Part shown: piece after piece, positions 12,427-12,562 of the stretch
Layout of the letters: each line of letters begins with the position of its first letter
How positions within the stretch are numbered: the stretch's first letter is position 1
Origin: DSUN01 sp035527715
Lineage (GTDB): Bacteria; Planctomycetota; PUPC01; DSUN01
Assembly (NCBI GenBank): GCA_035527715.1
Contig: DATKZY010000132.1
Span: forward strand, 1-12,562
Reading direction: 5' to 3'
Length of the DNA: 12,562 nt
Position numbers and translations under genes: made by a program
The notes under the pieces: generated by a model
The model's input: the letters and a program-made list of their open reading frames with translations, nothing else
Told to the model about the DNA's origin: nothing
Database searches by the model: none

Positions 12427-12562
12427 CTACGGAGCGACAACTTTCACGATGAATTGCACCGAGGTCGCCTCTCCGGTCTTCGGCGTCCCCTTCACTTGGA
12501 CACGATACTCGCCAATGGCGGCATCCTTGGCCGCCTCAATCCTGAGTTGCAGCTCCGGCTTG
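12427..12562 (-). CDS. C-terminal end of a protein with a beta-sandwich domain (runs off window)
   Basis: The last 44 residues and a TAG stop are visible. The sequence contains LRIEAAKDAAIGEYRVQVKG and then TSVQFIVKVVAP. This alternating beta pattern with an AxxGxYxVxVxGT core is common as the last domain of large secreted proteins of Planctomycetota and related bacteria. The main protein lies outside the window and cannot be named. A small hairpin, CTCC/GGAG around TTCCCGAA (12406-12422), sits 4 nt past the stop and may help end the transcript before the DUF883-like gene. Confidence 0.6.
   Translation of the reverse strand, partial: KPELQLRIEAAKDAAIGEYRVQVKGTPKTGEATSVQFIVKVVAP

Overview
The window is GC-rich, densely coding bacterial DNA. 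It suggests a Gram-negative member of the Planctomycetota / PVC group, probably a metagenome-assembled genome. Supporting signs are a PEP-CTERM-tailed ice-binding-like protein, an AsmA-like inner-membrane protein, a YXWGXW lipoprotein, secreted TPR / beta-sandwich and secreted hydrolase genes, and sigma70-type promoters. The assignment is an inference: there is no rRNA or other decisive marker. I see no tRNA, rRNA, CRISPR array, transposase or complete mobile element.

Region 1 (1-3053, minus strand). folC (folylpolyglutamate/dihydrofolate synthase) is followed by a secreted TPR/beta-sandwich protein with a Pro-Ala-Lys tail. Next comes the first 27 codons of a galU-type UTP-glucose-1-phosphate uridylyltransferase. 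folC has a near-consensus promoter that lies over its longest possible start, so the real start is GTG at 2974. folC also carries a 57-bp palindromic element, inserted in frame, that codes for about 19 extra residues.

Region 2 (3054-5982). A SAM-dependent O-methyltransferase and a secreted alpha/beta hydrolase form a tight two-gene minus-strand unit. It is bounded by gene-free stretches with long palindromes. The largest is an imperfect 180-nt inverted repeat (5631-5810) between the divergent methyltransferase and carboxylesterase genes.

Region 3 (5886-9147). A secreted type-B carboxylesterase on the plus strand has a strong promoter and an 11-bp triplication near its 3' end that appears to have shifted its reading frame. 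Facing it is a fragment matching the last ~30 codons of the AsmA-like gene further along. Beyond that is a DUF3494 ice-binding-like PEP-CTERM gene with its own consensus promoter. The fragment and the intact AsmA 3' end therefore form a 90-bp degenerate direct repeat around the ice-binding gene.

Region 4 (9148-12562, minus strand). The AsmA-like gene is preceded by a run of very small envelope genes: UPF0391/DUF1328, a 67-aa anchored protein, a YXWGXW lipoprotein, a 38-aa hydrophobic peptide, and an ElaB/YqjD/DUF883-like tail-anchored protein. The end of an unidentified gene for a beta-sandwich protein runs off the window. The set looks like an envelope or stress-response neighbourhood, but its shared function is inferred from family resemblance only.
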